Made by a program: the position numbers and the translations under genes
Shown here: piece after piece, positions 54,877 through 61,569 of the stretch
Position numbering within the stretch: position 1 is the stretch's first letter
Layout of the letters: each line of letters begins with the position of its first letter
Assembly (NCBI GenBank): GCA_029721435.1
Contig: CM056573.1
Span: forward strand, 120,303,947-120,367,946
Length of the DNA stretch: 64,000 nt
Direction of reading: 5' to 3'
Source of the DNA: Gymnothorax reevesii
Taxonomy: Eukaryota > Chordata > Actinopteri > Anguilliformes > Muraenidae
The notes under the pieces: model-generated
Databases searched by the model: none
What the model was told of the DNA's origin: nothing
The model's input: only the letters and a program-made list of their open reading frames with translations

Positions 54877-57800
54877 ATACAGAATCCAGTGATGCATTTA
54901 GTGTGTGTGTGTATATTGCTTGTTTGTGTGGCTGTGGCTGCCTGCCTTACTGTATGACCATATTTCTGTACCGTAAGTGGTGAACAGAGGGTTCTTGTTG
55001 TCACAGAGCCACATGTCTACAGTGCTGTATCACTGCAGTGGTGAACGCAGGTCAGGCTAACTGAAATGATGGCGCCTGCCTGCATGTGCGTGCATATTTT
55101 TTTCAATAAGGGAAACAAGGTTGGCGCGTTGCTTGTACAGCTACAATAAGAGCCTGTGTCTGCAAACGGAGCCTCGTTTTACGTTGATAGTGGCTGCAAA
55201 TTAGTTTAGCTTGTAATGAAATCAGGTCTGAATGCGCTGGTCTTTAGGTTGCGCATATTAGATTAAATATTGTTGCTAACATCCCAACTTCCATTGGTGT
55301 GTTACTGAAGATTGCTGACTCTGGCTTTGTTTAAAGACAGTGGGAGGTATGGTATGTAGGCCATCCAATGATTGCTGTCCCATTAGTCCAGTTGAAACTT
55401 TATTGCACCATAGCCCACCAATTTTTAGGAGAGGTAGGCCTGTTTGTTTGGATTCAGATTGAAGAGCAGGGTGTGCTGTTTCTAAGGAGAGTTTCCTAAA
55501 CCATCAGCTGGCCTCGGAGTTCATAGATTCACTCTTTTGCAAATGGCTTTATGGATTTTTTTGTTAGGTGCGTTGGTTCATGGGTTCACTATTTGGCTGA
55601 TGGGGTTCATGAATTCCCTGTTTACTGAGTAGGTACATGGGTTCACGATTTGGCCAATGGGTGTAGGGATTTCTTGTTTGGTGTGTAGTTGCATCGGTTC
55701 ACCATTTGGCAGATGGGCTTGTTCATTCCCTGTTTGGTGTATGAATACATTGTTTTACTATTTTGCGAATTGGTTTATGGATTCCGTTGGGTGTGTAGGT
55801 TCATGGGATCACTATTTGGCAGATGGGTTCACCATTTGGGAGATGGGAATATGGATTCTCTATTTGTGTATGGGTGTGTAGCTTTACTTACTATTACTTT
55901 ACTGAGGGTTTTTGGATTGGTTCATGGGTTTGCGGTTTGCCTGATGAATGCACATGTAAAGCATTGTGTAGGCTTCCACTGGCTCAGTACACACAGAAAT
56001 CGCTCCAGATGTCTTCTTTCCAGTCAGTAAACATCTGTTGTACATTGATTTCTAAACCACCGGCCACATATGGCTGGTATTAAGGAACGGCAATAAAGGC
56101 CGAAGGTCTTGCGATGCGGTGAACGGAGGCACGTGTAGCTGCCAAAATCCCTGTTAGCGGAGAGAAGCTAGGCTGGCATTCTGGGTTAAAATTAGAGCTG
56201 AATTGGGTTCAGACTCTCGCTGTCTTATCAGCCGGGCTAGCTAAATGAAGCGGATTGCCTGCATTAATGTGCATATCCCCGGGGCCTGTGGAAACAGTCT
56301 GTCAAATCCCCTATTAAGGAGGCAGGTTATGAATGGAGAAATGCACAGTATTCCTGACTGTGGGGGGGGGGGACTCACCGCTAATCTGTTAATTCCTCAA
56401 GATAGGGGAGGAAAAACACTACTGACTCCTTCATTCCCCCCCCCCCCCCCCTCCCCTCCTTTTTAACTGCATAAAATCTTTTCAATGGTTACGTTAGCGC
56501 TTCTTCACAGAAATAAATTATTGGTCCGGCTGTGGCCTAGGTCCTCCTCTGTGTGTGGGGTTGGCTTGCGCTTGCCATGTTTGTGTGGGTTTCACCCAAG
56601 CGCTCCGGTCTCCACCTCCAGTGGGAACGCGAGTATCCCTCAGTCTATAAATGAGAATGGGCCTCCCTGGCTAACCGTATTGCATGAGGAGAAATAATCA
56701 TAAATGTCCCTTCACTTGAACGATGACATTTGTTTGTGCCCTATAGGGATGTGCGGAGGCTGGTGGTGGCCATGTCGCGGGCGAGGTTGGGCCTGTACAT
56801 TTTCGCGCGCGTGTCCATGTTCCAGAACTGCTTCGAGCTGACGCCGGCCTTTGCCCAGCTCACTGCCCGACCCCTGCAGCTGCACATCCGACCTGATGAG
56901 TACTACGCTGCCGATCGCCCGGTGAGATATTCACCCCCCATGACACTTCCAGTGTTCATCGCCTTAGCACGCACTTAGTAGTTCACAGTACTGAGGTCCA
57001 TCATCATTCCCGGTCAGATATACACCCTGTTTACACACACTCAATTTACACCCCATTTATACTCTCCATATACAGCCCCTTCACGCACTCTCAGTATATA
57101 CACTCTGTCATTAACAGCTCTGATTCATTATTGTTCCTAGTGAGATATACACTCCCTTTACACGCTCCGTATTCATTCTGTGATTCACAGTACTGAGGTT
57201 CATTATCATTCCAATAAACAGTGACATGCTTTGCCTTAAATCAAATATTACTGGGTATTCACGATCACTATTGGACTATCAGTGTAGAAACTATGGTCTT
57301 TAAAGGCTAGTCTGATTGTTCGGTCAACAGTAGATGTTTTACTGTGTGTTTTGTTTTGATGGCAGCAAAAATTGCGCCTCCATGTTAACTCTTTCGAAGA
57401 CTGAAAGAAGAAACCTGATTGCAAACATCCTGTCATGAGGTCTATGAAGAAATGGGTCAAGGCTGATGTCAAATCATGTGGCATGGATAGCAGAGAGCTT
57501 ATCTGCTTTCTGTCCAAAAAAATCACCTACCACCTGTTTATTTTACTTTTCAGTTTAGTACTTTCTGGTTGTAGTTGTGTTAATTGGTGAAAATTTGAAG
57601 GTGCCATTTGAATAGCTACTGTGTGGAATGAAAATGCACATATTTTCAGCCCTCTATGATGTCATCAGGCTGCACTGGAGTAGCACAAGTGTGTTGAAGT
57701 CAAGGGACGGTTGGTGTCATATGACTTTTGTCAAATCATGCCCCTTTAGAAAGTAGTCTTGTGATTTGAGGAACTCTGACTATATTTCTTACTGTCTCGT

Positions 57801-60124
57801 GCTGAAACGAGCGAAGTCAAGGGTCTGTCTCCTGCTGGCTAATGTGTTTTTCTCCAGTGCTGTCCTTTAGCATTTGGACTGTCACTATTTGCAAAAATTG
57901 TTGCAATTTTTGAGATAGTCTCCCACGATGGTTTGAAATGTCCTCGAAGTATATCTGACACGTCGTGCTTTAATTTTATTTCCATTCATTTTAGCCACCT
58001 GAACAGATAGTCAGGTGGGCTTATGTCATGACTTGTTTGTCATCCTTGACATCTGTACACGTGCGTCAGTGATAAATGCCATTGCATTTATTAGAACAAG
58101 TTTATTTCATTAGATCTATACACGTACTGCGTTTGATTGCGGAATTAGCCAGTCGATTCCTTCTCAGATGGCAGACGTGTCTCAGTTTCACTCTGGGGAA
58201 GCAGACCCGGAAAACTGCGTTCTGCTGCCTCGTCCTGCCCAGAATCCGCCCTCCACAGAGCTGGCCAGTCAGAAGAAAGTGGGCACATGGGGAGTGGGGG
58301 CCATAGCGGAAGAGCCACCCCAACGAGGCCTTTCAGGCAGAGACTACAATGGACTACAAATGGTGTTTTTTGAGGATGGCAGTTTGAGCTAAATAAGGAC
58401 CCTTTCTGGACTTTGAACGATCAGGAGTACTCTAGGGGAGTCCAAGATCAAAATGTAAATTTGGAAATGTTGCATAATGGGTCTCCTTTAATTTTTCTTT
58501 TTCCTTTTTTTTCGGGTTTACTGTCCAGATCCTTGTGCAAGTTGTGGCCCTGCGAGAGTGTGAGCAGAGTATATTTGGCCCCCTGACAGAGCTGTGCTCT
58601 TGTCCCAGTTTTCAGTGCATAATCAGTATCCTCTGCAATGAGCTGTTAAAATGCCTCCTGTGGTCTTAAACGCTGCAGACAGTTTGGATTTCCGAGACTC
58701 AGAGGGACCACTGCACACAGACCTCAGTGCCAGACTGTAAACTAGGATCACTTACGAGATAGCAGATGGTCTGCTCTAAAGACTTTCTCTTCTTTAACGT
58801 ATTTGATGGACCCGAGGTGTAGACTGTTACACGGATGCGAGCCATCAGTGTGTTCACTCTGGTTTCCCACAATGCTTCTGTTTCCAGAGCTGTGAAGGGG
58901 AGCAGTGAACATGACATCTCATTTCCTCTCCTCTCAGTACCGCCGCCTCTCTCGAACCCCAGCCAAGTGCAATTGAGCGTGTGCTGTTATCCCCATCAGA
59001 TTAGCGCTCCCAGAATTGGATTTTGAATACCTGACTGGGTTTTATAGAGCGAAGCCACTTAACACAAATACTCTTTTTTTTTTTTTTCCCCTGTTTTTGA
59101 CATCTGTGATAAATGCATTTCTGCCTGTTACCTGTCTTCATTTTGGCCTGCTTAAAGAGTTATTAATGGAATAAGCTGCCTCGCATCACTGAAGAACGGT
59201 AATTTGGTGTTCAGCGAGGTCCGGAACAAGTATTTTAGAAATCGATCATGCTCGATTGAGATGCACGGCAAATTTAAGACGCTGCTAATAAAAATATTTC
59301 AAGCGTATCGTGCCGTTTTGGCACACTGCCAAACAGCATTGCTCTCGCAAAGAATTTAAAGCTGGGATCCTTAAGTCTCGCCCTGGATTTCGCTCATCCC
59401 CGGAAAGCGAATGAGCACCGAGTGCTGCTGATCAGCCATGCTGTGGTCATAGCTGACTCATGGGTAACGGGACTGTGGAAAACCAGCGGTTTTCAGCCCT
59501 TGGATACTTTGGTTTTTAGAACATTGATTTTCAGGAGTTAAGTGTCTTGTATAAATTGTAGTTGTTGATTTAAGACTGTCAGTAGCTTCTGTTGTGCAAT
59601 AAGTTTTAGCAGGAGATCAGCACTGGGGCTGATTCATGTGTGACATATGGGTTGTGAACGTGAGAATCCATCCCAGTGTTTTGCTTTTCATTTGCTCATT
59701 AGCACCACTTTTCCCCCCCAAAAGGTCATGTGATTAGTGACATCAGCTGGCCATCATCAGAGTCCTTGGGTGGGGGGAAAACGTTAGGAATTTTATTTTC
59801 TGCTTCCTGATCCCAGTACTTGATAAGTTTGCTGATGACATTATTCATTTTCACACAGGTTTGTGTGGGTTTACTGGGGTGAATGTGTGTGAGTTCGTGA
59901 TTTAAAGGAGCCCGATTTTCTGCTTGTTTTGGTTTTAAGCTGTTTTTATAATTGGTGTTTCAAATAAAGAACATCAGAAATCACAAAGTCTCATTCTCAC
60001 CCATCTACAGTTGGAGGCTCGCTCCGCCCTCCCGGATCAGGTGATCAAGGACATGCCGGAAATGGCCAATCTGGTGTACAGCATGTATATGCACCTGATC
60101 CAGAGCTCACAGCAGTACAGACAG
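1709..60124 (+). CDS. aqr: aqr, aquarius intron-binding spliceosomal RNA helicase (partial, 16 internal exons)
   Basis: The exon translations together match the animal AQR/IBP160 family closely along their whole length. AQR is a nuclear superfamily 1 (Upf1-like) RNA helicase that works in the spliceosome with XAB2, ISY1 and PPIE, contacting the intron upstream of the branch point. Seen here: sixteen exons, all with GT donors and AG acceptors, whose phases join into 772 codons plus two bases of a split first codon. Helicase motifs occur in order: FTPTQ (exon 4), GPPGTGKT and IVTHSNQ (exon 5), MEEAAQ (exon 10), GDHHQLPP (exon 11), TTYNGQ (exon 13), [10 protein letters not shown] (exon 14), [11 protein letters not shown] (exon 15). 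The gene is incomplete at both ends: the earlier exons lie upstream, and the last coding exon is not found before 64000. The exon numbering used here counts from the first exon in the window. No frameshift or premature stop is seen. Confidence 0.97.
1879..4624. other. aqr intron 1
   Basis: No gene or named repeat recognised. It contains short A runs near 2854, 3431 and 3751. Short ORFs here have no recognisable family and no coding signature. Confidence 0.6.
4625..4866 (+). CDS. aqr: aqr exon 2 of window
   Basis: Eighty codons plus two bases, after CCCCCGCAG and before GTCAGG. It reads [19 protein letters not shown] at the start and [11 protein letters not shown] at the end; the split arginine codon is completed by the first base of exon 3. 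This is the longest exon in the window and lies in the conserved region just before the helicase domains. Confidence 0.96.
4867..5248. other. aqr intron 2
   Basis: Short intron of 382 bp with a G9 run near 5078. Nothing else seen. Confidence 0.7.
5249..5401 (+). CDS. aqr: aqr exon 3 of window, charged linker
   Basis: Starts after TTCCACCAG and ends CCCAAACG before GTGAGC. It encodes a basic then acidic linker ([19 protein letters not shown]), which could serve as a nuclear localisation signal, followed by the conserved stretch [20 protein letters not shown] that leads into the helicase core. The last 35 bases of this exon and the first 17 of the intron are the same length as, and clearly ancestral to, the 52-bp units of the intron 3 array. 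Confidence 0.95.
5367..6718 (+). repeat. 52-bp minisatellite derived from the exon 3/intron 3 border
   Basis: Twenty-five tandem units run from 5419 to 6718 with a constant 52-bp period. A founder-like unit at 5367-5418 is made of the last 35 bases of exon 3 and the first 17 of the intron. Units share CCCCTACAACCAGCCCAA with the exon, but where the exon has CGGTGAGC they have CAGAGAGC, so the splice donor GT is gone. Because 52 is not a multiple of three, each frame changes from unit to unit, giving a spurious 123-codon ORF. Variants TAGGG, GAGCCG and CATCTCT each recur 364 bp (seven units) apart. Confidence 0.97.
5402..7927. other. aqr intron 3
   Basis: Holds the 52-bp minisatellite (to 6718), one or two decayed units to about 6840, then about 1 kb of plain sequence with a T-rich run near 7290. 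The antisense ORF at 7311-7655 is not recognised. Confidence 0.7.
7928..7997 (+). CDS. aqr: aqr exon 4 of window, Q-motif
   Basis: One base completing the arginine codon, then [20 protein letters not shown] and LTM, ending before GTATGC. FTPTQ is the Q-motif-like segment that contacts the adenine of ATP in SF1 helicases. The acceptor is TTCTTTCTCGACAG. At 70 bp it is the shortest exon in the window. Confidence 0.95.
8637..9792 (+). mobile_element. hairpin-headed repeat element (HINE-like architecture), tentative borders
   Basis: The head has TATGCCCC at 8637 and its complement GGGGCATA about 15 bases later, then a GTCTGTCTGTCTGTC run near 8687-8702. Toward the end, the segment carrying CAGGCTG and TTTCATATTTGGTAT repeats at 9426, 9580 and 9736, a period near 155 bp. 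AGGGGCAT at 9785-9792 complements the head and would be the outer end. The architecture matches the elements at 37099, 60209, 54366 and 61570. The outer match is only 8 bp here, and the middle may contain a separate repeat starting near 9338. Confidence 0.45.
10205..10382 (+). promoter_or_regulatory. extended polypyrimidine tract before exon 5
   Basis: About 175 bases are almost only C and T (repeated CTCCTC and TCTTCT patterns), ending CTCCTCTTAG at the exon 5 acceptor. Polypyrimidine tracts before acceptors are normally 15-40 bases. It probably began as a CTT/CTC microsatellite and now serves as the U2AF-binding tract. Confidence 0.7.
10383..10493 (+). CDS. aqr: aqr exon 5 of window, Walker A
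   Basis: Thirty-seven whole codons. The exon opens [11 protein letters not shown], the Walker A loop (motif I) with the catalytic lysine, and ends [10 protein letters not shown] (motif Ia). It is preceded by an unusually long pyrimidine tract ending CTTAG, and followed by GTATGC. Confidence 0.97.
10494..12884. other. aqr intron 5
   Basis: Plain intron without recognised repeats, except the (CA)n run near its 3' end. Confidence 0.6.
12815..12847 (+). repeat. (CA)n microsatellite beside the exon 6 acceptor
   Basis: About sixteen CA units, ending 37 bases upstream of exon 6, in the region where branch point and pyrimidine tract must lie. Confidence 0.95.
12885..12994 (+). CDS. aqr: aqr exon 6 of window
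   Basis: Thirty-six codons plus two bases, opening [20 protein letters not shown] and ending ETEKDFS with a split arginine codon. Part of the first RecA-like domain after motif Ia. The acceptor CTCCAG is only about 35 bases downstream of a (CA)n microsatellite. Confidence 0.95.
13278..13617 (+). repeat. degenerate ~40-bp tandem repeat
   Basis: The pattern GCTTTAGCC..GCTGCTCTGAAG recurs about eight times with many substitutions and small indels. It is an old minisatellite; the period is only approximate. Confidence 0.6.
14707..14800 (+). mobile_element. hairpin head of a truncated HINE-like element
   Basis: TAGGTT at 14707 pairs with AACCTA at 14730 to form a hairpin, followed by GTCCGTCGGCGTTGTCCG near 14751. 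The rest resembles the bodies of such elements, but no matching distal arm is found before or after the reverse transcriptase fragment. Confidence 0.4.
15136..16086 (+). pseudogene. 5'-truncated non-LTR retrotransposon reverse transcriptase
   Basis: Open frame after a TGA at 15133-15135; the first methionine is a few codons inside. It covers the end of a reverse transcriptase: the catalytic YADD box lies at residues 40-43 counted from 15160, followed by the thumb ([10 protein letters not shown], residues 109-118) and a C-terminal [18 protein letters not shown] segment (234-251) typical of LINE proteins whose last domain ends in this kind of histidine-cysteine motif. The fingers, palm start and endonuclease are missing, so it cannot be active. 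The frame has stayed open for over 300 codons, pointing to a fairly recent insertion. The clade is not resolved. Confidence 0.85.
18130..18673. mobile_element. large foldback (palindromic) MITE
   Basis: Two arms of about 245 bp (18130-18375 and 18428-18673) are near-perfect reverse complements, separated by a loop of about 50 bp. The outer ends are AGGCAAGTGACACGT and its complement; inside are GCATGCAGACCCGTCATATG and its complement. It has no coding capacity. The superfamily is not identified, and flanking bases show no obvious target duplication. Confidence 0.85.
19232..19367 (+). CDS. aqr: aqr exon 7 of window
   Basis: Completes the arginine codon and reads [20 protein letters not shown] through [12 protein letters not shown], ending before GTAAAA. 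Helical segment inserted in the first RecA-like domain between motifs Ia and II, as in other Upf1-like helicases. The intron before it is 6.2 kb. Confidence 0.95.
19735..20560 (+). repeat. 68-bp minisatellite
   Basis: About twelve units containing GGTTAGCTGTCAGTTCCAG and GGCTCTACAGCACCAGGGTT. The units starting at 20229, 20297 and 20365 are exactly 68 bp apart and nearly identical; those toward the 5' end are increasingly degenerate. Confidence 0.9.
20805..21037 (+). repeat. interspersed repeat with GAGGACAT / TGTCCTGACAAGGATAG ends
   Basis: The pattern of GTGAGGACATTTTT, a GGTTAGGGGTAAGG core, then GAATGGAAGTCTATATAATG, TGTCCTGACAAGGATAG and a GT-rich tail is one that I know as a common dispersed repeat in fish genomes. 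It is non-coding. Confidence 0.5.
21447..22145. mobile_element. non-autonomous DNA element with GTTTAC ends
   Basis: The left end CTGGGTTTACGCAG and the right end CATGTAAACCAGGCTA are inverted copies of each other. AATCAGAAT and ATCAGAATAAA motifs recur near both ends. The inside contains an A18 run and no transposase. Similar ends are seen at 63442, where a relative may begin. Confidence 0.5.
23059..23268 (+). CDS. aqr: aqr exon 8 of window
   Basis: Seventy whole codons, from [20 protein letters not shown] to [11 protein letters not shown], between CCCCTACAG and GTATGC. The middle (about codons 14-27) is less like other animal AQR proteins than its flanks, consistent with a surface loop in the helical insertion; the end [15 protein letters not shown] is strongly conserved. 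Confidence 0.95.
24009..24045. repeat. (TA)n microsatellite
   Basis: About eighteen TA units just outside the left arm of the nested TTAA element. Confidence 0.95.
24073..24989. mobile_element. nested TIR element flanked by TTAA
   Basis: GCCGCTTCCACACTGGACGC at the left and its complement at the right begin arms of about 115 bp that also share CGAAACGAATTTTTCGC. TTAA stands at 24069-24072 and 24990-24993, the target duplication made by piggyBac and Kolobok transposases, although one arm has an extra A. It lies wholly inside the 2.0-kb element and is non-coding. Confidence 0.65.
27639..29268. mobile_element. 1.6-kb TA-flanked TIR element, non-coding
   Basis: CAGTACTCTTCGCAAAAAAA at the left is matched by the complement of the right end (CTGTACTGTTCGCAAAAAGA), and TA flanks both sides (27637-27638 and 29269-29270). 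TA duplication suggests the Tc1/mariner group. No transposase is recognisable. The segment 28765-29115 is repeated at 63035-63365. Confidence 0.6.
30708..30845 (+). CDS. aqr: aqr exon 9 of window
   Basis: Forty-six codons, [20 protein letters not shown] onward to HDLVELGFK, between CCTGTAG and GTCTGT. It contains [15 protein letters not shown], the conserved strand and loop that come before motif II in this family. The intron before it is 7.4 kb and rich in transposons. Confidence 0.96.
30846..32038. other. aqr intron 9
   Basis: AT-rich. The motif TGTAATTCCGTGACA, or a one-to-two-base variant, occurs four times at about 31143-31543. No coding sequence. Confidence 0.6.
32039..32110 (+). CDS. 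aqr: aqr exon 10 of window, motif II
   Basis: Twenty-four codons, [20 protein letters not shown] followed by LLLQ, between TTGCAG and GTAAAT. MEEAAQ is the Walker B (motif II) segment; the family has EEAAQ where most Upf1-like helicases have DEAxQ, so this is the normal AQR form and not a lesion. Confidence 0.97.
32111..34162. other. aqr intron 10
   Basis: Contains the GA-rich array at 33195-33540 and CA-rich sequence at 33678-33790. Nothing else is named. Confidence 0.6.
33195..33540 (+). repeat. 71-bp purine-rich minisatellite
   Basis: About 4.5 units containing GGAGGGATGGGGCAGAGGGG and GAGAGAGGGAGGGAGGGAG, almost only A and G on the + strand. GATGGCAGAGAG recurs at 33307 and 33378, 71 bp apart. 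ORFs on either strand here are low-complexity artefacts. Confidence 0.9.
34163..34350 (+). CDS. aqr: aqr exon 11 of window, motif III
   Basis: Sixty-two codons plus two bases, opening [20 protein letters not shown] and ending [10 protein letters not shown] with a split serine codon. GDHHQLPP is motif III, which couples ATP hydrolysis to RNA binding. Bounded by CCCCTCTCAG and GTGAGC. Confidence 0.97.
34351..34860. other. aqr intron 11
   Basis: Plain 510-bp intron. A likely branch point is CGCTGAC near 34828-34834, and a run of C leads to the acceptor. Confidence 0.6.
34861..35032 (+). CDS. aqr: aqr exon 12 of window
   Basis: Completes the serine codon and reads [20 protein letters not shown] to [13 protein letters not shown], ending before GTACGT. 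Start of the second RecA-like domain. The acceptor is directly preceded by a run of about ten C. Confidence 0.96.
37099..37739 (+). mobile_element. hairpin-headed element with 153-bp internal repeats (HINE-like)
   Basis: The first arm ATATCCCCGAACGCC (37099) pairs locally with ATTCGGGGGATAT (37121) and, over 13 of 15 bases, with the distal end GGCGGTCGGGGATGT (37725-37739). The inside has three tandem segments marked by TTTGTCCGATTGACCTGAAA-like motifs; GTCC(G/A)AT starts at 37341, 37494 and 37647, a 153-bp period. No coding sequence. The layout recalls Helentron-associated HINE/DINE-1/pearl elements, which is inference. Confidence 0.7.
38120..38500 (-). repeat. tandem ~110-bp interspersed repeat
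   Basis: Segments with GTTGAGT/CGAGGTGTGCTT, GGTTGGAGTGAAAACC and TAGATCTCC recur about three times. The same family in the opposite orientation is seen at 52270-52560 (GGTTTTCATTTTGAACC, AAGCTCACCTTATTCAACAG). Confidence 0.55.
40143..40678. mobile_element. Tc1-like MITE with long TIRs
   Basis: CAGTACAGGCCAAAAGTTTG at the left and its complement at the right begin arms of about 110-130 bp that include GATTCTCACTGAAGGCATCA and its complement. TA flanks both ends (40141-40142, 40679-40680). The 250-bp middle carries only remnants and no transposase. The terminal motif is a familiar one in fish Tc1 elements. Confidence 0.85.
40982..42583 (+). mobile_element. Tc1-like DNA transposon, complete ends
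   Basis: 1,602 bp between TA duplications at 40980-40981 and 42584-42585. The TIRs are about 130 bp, starting CAAAACCCAAAACCAGTGAA and containing GAATACACTGCAAA; left and right arms differ by a few substitutions and one small indel. It holds one transposase gene, which is interrupted by a stop codon, and an A17 run at 42426-42442. The complete structure with few differences between the arms suggests a fairly young copy. Confidence 0.93.
41341..42357 (+). pseudogene. Tc1-like DD34E transposase with one in-frame stop
   Basis: The DNA-binding paired-like region starts near 41341 ([15 protein letters not shown]), then a TGA at 41416-41418 interrupts the frame, which resumes at once ([18 protein letters not shown]) and runs to the stop at 42357. 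After the TGA the first ATG is at 41524, giving 277 residues. The catalytic triad is present: D91 in WSDESTF, D181 in FQQDNAKPH and E216 in SPIENVW, counted from that ATG, with 34 residues between the second D and E. A protein made from 41524 would keep the catalytic domain but lack the first helix-turn-helix, so the copy is probably unable to transpose itself. Confidence 0.9.
43733..43903 (+). CDS. aqr: aqr exon 13 of window, motif IV
   Basis: Fifty-seven codons, [20 protein letters not shown] through [12 protein letters not shown], between GATTGCAG and [16 protein letters not shown] is motif IV. It follows the longest intron of the window (8.7 kb). Confidence 0.96.
46021..46086. repeat. (CA)n/(TA)n microsatellite in the L1 3' region
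   Basis: A CA run passes into a long TA run. The sequence resumes as TATAAATATATATATTC at about 46962-46978, on the other side of the nested insertion. Confidence 0.9.
46087..46966. mobile_element. nested element with head hairpin and TATACCATGGTC ends
   Basis: GGATAATCAACTCGA at 46093-46107 pairs with TCGAGTTGATTATCC at 46176-46190, a long hairpin. Directly after it TATACCATGGTC (46195-46206) is mirrored by GACCATGGTATA (46955-46966). The antisense 141-codon ORF inside resembles no protein I know. I recall similar hairpins in other fish genomes, but the superfamily is not assigned. Confidence 0.6.
47139..47819 (-). pseudogene. L1 ORF2 C-terminal fragment
   Basis: A 226-residue open frame that matches the C-terminal domain of fish L1 ORF2, including the zinc-knuckle-like [19 protein letters not shown] with C91, C94, H103 and C108. 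The reverse transcriptase is not part of this frame. It is part of the truncated insertion and is not a host gene. Confidence 0.85.
50495..50580 (+). CDS. aqr: aqr exon 14 of window, motif V
   Basis: Twenty-eight codons plus two bases: [20 protein letters not shown] then RTKAVGHL and a split arginine codon, between CTCGTAG and [16 protein letters not shown] is motif V. Confidence 0.97.
52270..52560 (+). repeat. tandem ~110-bp interspersed repeat
   Basis: Units with CCAACCCCAACAAAGCTCAC, TTCAACAG, and CATCCTG(C/T)AGG recur about three times. Same family as 38120-38500, in opposite orientation. Confidence 0.55.
53735..53775 (-). repeat. possible tRNA-derived SINE remnant
   Basis: CACTGGGATTTGAACCACCG reads in antisense as GGTTCAAATCCCAGTG, close to a tRNA B box. 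No full tRNA fold or A box was found, so a chance match is possible. Confidence 0.3.
53799..53995. mobile_element. small foldback repeat (~200 bp)
   Basis: GGTATCTCAACCTTACTGAG at the left is matched by the complement of GATAAGGTTGAGTATCC at the right, and the arms extend about 55 bp (GGGCCGGTGTGAGTGCAAG inside). A familiar type of short dispersed repeat in fish. Confidence 0.65.
54366..54580 (+). mobile_element. short hairpin-headed element (HINE-like)
   Basis: The first arm ATATCCCCCGCCAA (54366-54379) pairs with GAGGGGGATAT near 54390-54400 and, over 13 of 14 bases, with TTGGCGGGGGATGT at 54567-54580. A (GTCC)n run follows the hairpin at 54411-54450. The inside is too short for a tandem repeat. 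Confidence 0.7.
54838..54869 (+). repeat. (CA)n microsatellite
   Basis: About sixteen CA units in intron 14. Confidence 0.95.
55560..55885 (+). repeat. degenerate ~60-bp tandem repeat
   Basis: GGTTCA(C/T)..TTTGGC..ATGGGTT and GATTCCCTGTTTGGTGTGTA patterns recur about five times with many changes. Confidence 0.6.
56747..56921 (+). CDS. aqr: aqr exon 15 of window, motif VI
   Basis: Completes the arginine codon and reads [20 protein letters not shown] to [13 protein letters not shown], between CCCTATAG and [17 protein letters not shown] is motif VI with the arginine finger. The end of the exon leaves the helicase core and starts the less conserved tail. Confidence 0.97.
56922..60010. other. 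aqr intron 15
   Basis: Mostly plain. 58120-58190 resembles the region before the shared segment of the elements at 28770 and 63040 (GATTCCTTCTCAGATGGCAGA). A T run lies at 59071-59085. Confidence 0.55.
60011..60124 (+). CDS. aqr: aqr exon 16 of window, C-terminal tail
   Basis: Thirty-eight codons, [20 protein letters not shown] through [12 protein letters not shown], between CATCTACAG and GTAAGC. The stretch around [14 protein letters not shown] is conserved in AQR. The following exon, which in other animals carries an acidic and threonine-rich tail and the stop codon, is not found in the rest of the window. Confidence 0.94.
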
Positions 60125-60208
60125 GTAAGCTAACTGCTGACTGCTATCCACCTCAGCTTTTTCCAAATTCCACCTCCATTAACTTAAGAGTGCACCATGG
60201 GTTATTTT

Positions 60209-60915
60209 TAGCTGCGACCAAGCAGCTCTATGAACGCTTCTGTCTGTCTGTCCGTCCCTCTGTCCGTCTGTGCCACCTTTTTGACAATGCTCCTGTCGTC
60301 GTATCATCATGAAATTTTCAGGAGTTATTGACCTTCACCAAAGTGATGTCCATGCACAAGGTCGAGGTCAAAGGTCAAGTTCACAGAGGTCACGACTTTG
60401 TGTGCGAGTTTTCGCGCTGTAACTCCAGTTAGAATCCATGGATCGCTATGAAATTTTGGAAATAGCTTCTACGCATTGAGGAGGTGTTCCTATTGTTTTT
60501 CAGGGTCATCCGTCAAATCCCAAGGTCACAAAGGCAAAAAAGTGTCAATTTTGCCCGATTTGACGGTTTTCGCACCGTAACTCAAGTTTCATTCAATGAA
60601 GGGCTATTAAATCTTACAACAACCTTCTTGGTATCGAGGAGGGGTTCCCTATTGATTTTCAAGGTCATCTGTCGGATCCCAAGGTCACACCGGTCAAAAA
60701 AGTGTTGATTTTGCCCCGATTTCACAGTTTTCGCACCGTAACTCCACTTTAACTTGATGGATGGCTATTGCATCTTAGAACAAGCTTCTTGGTACAGAGG
60801 AAGGGTCCCCTATTGATTTTCAAGGTCATTTGCCAATTTCAAGATCACACTTGTACAAGAAACCACCAGTCATGGACACTAGGCCACGTGACGGATGCTA
60901 GGCGAGGTCGCAGCT
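60209..60915 (+). mobile_element. hairpin-headed element with ~160-bp internal repeats (HINE-like)
   Basis: The first arm TAGCTGCGACC (60209-60219) pairs with GCAGCT just downstream and perfectly (11 of 11) with GGTCGCAGCTA at 60905-60915. GTCTGTCTGTCCGTCC-type runs follow the hairpin. The inside has three tandem segments, with TTCGC(A/G)C(C/T)GTAACTC starting at 60411, 60569 and 60730, a period of 158-161 bp. No coding sequence. Confidence 0.72.
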
Positions 60916-61569
60916 ATTAGATCCTTCTGATCTACTTGTTACCTTCATTGAAGCTTCACTTGAGGCTGACAATGCATCAGAAGTAAGTTCCAGCATGTAG
61001 CACCTAAACCTAATGGCTGTCATGGTGTTATGGGCTGTGACTGGTATTGCGTGCGAACACTCTACATGGTGTCCAGTGTAGTGTGGGGTTGCACTGGGGT
61101 GGTGAGTGAGTGAGCACACAGATGTAAGCTGACAGGATAAGGCTTGAGTCGGTCGTGAGTGAAGTAGCTGTGACGGACAGGGCCTCGGATCTCCGCTGAA
61201 ATCCTGAGTATGGGGGGGGTGTGCAGCAGTGGAGCCGCTGTTTAATTAGGGAGCTGGGCTGCTTCAGTCTGCTGCCTGACGCCTTACTGCCAAACTCCGC
61301 TTCTCTCTCTGTCTCTCTGAATCTCTCACCCTCCCCTCCTTTTTCCATCTGCCACTCTCAGTTTCCCTTTCTCTCTACTGCTCGGTCTTCCCTTTTCTAT
61401 CACTCTCTTCCTCTCTGCCTTTTCACCCTATATATCCCTCTACCCCACCCTTCTCTTCTTCTATGCTCAACTGTCTACTGTTCTCTCCCTCTTTTCCTGC
61501 TCTTTTTCTCCGGTTCTCCTGACCACCTCTCCCCATCTCTATCCCCCCCCATGCCCCTGTTCCAATTTT

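Larger units (their letters stand above)
50581..56746. other. aqr intron 14
   Basis: Contains repeats at 52270-52560, the small foldback at 53799-53995, a hairpin-headed element at 54366-54580, a CA run at 54838-54869, G runs at about 53106-53123 and 53157-53168, a degenerate repeat at 55560-55885 and a C run at about 56436-56450. 50590-52260 holds nothing named. Confidence 0.6.
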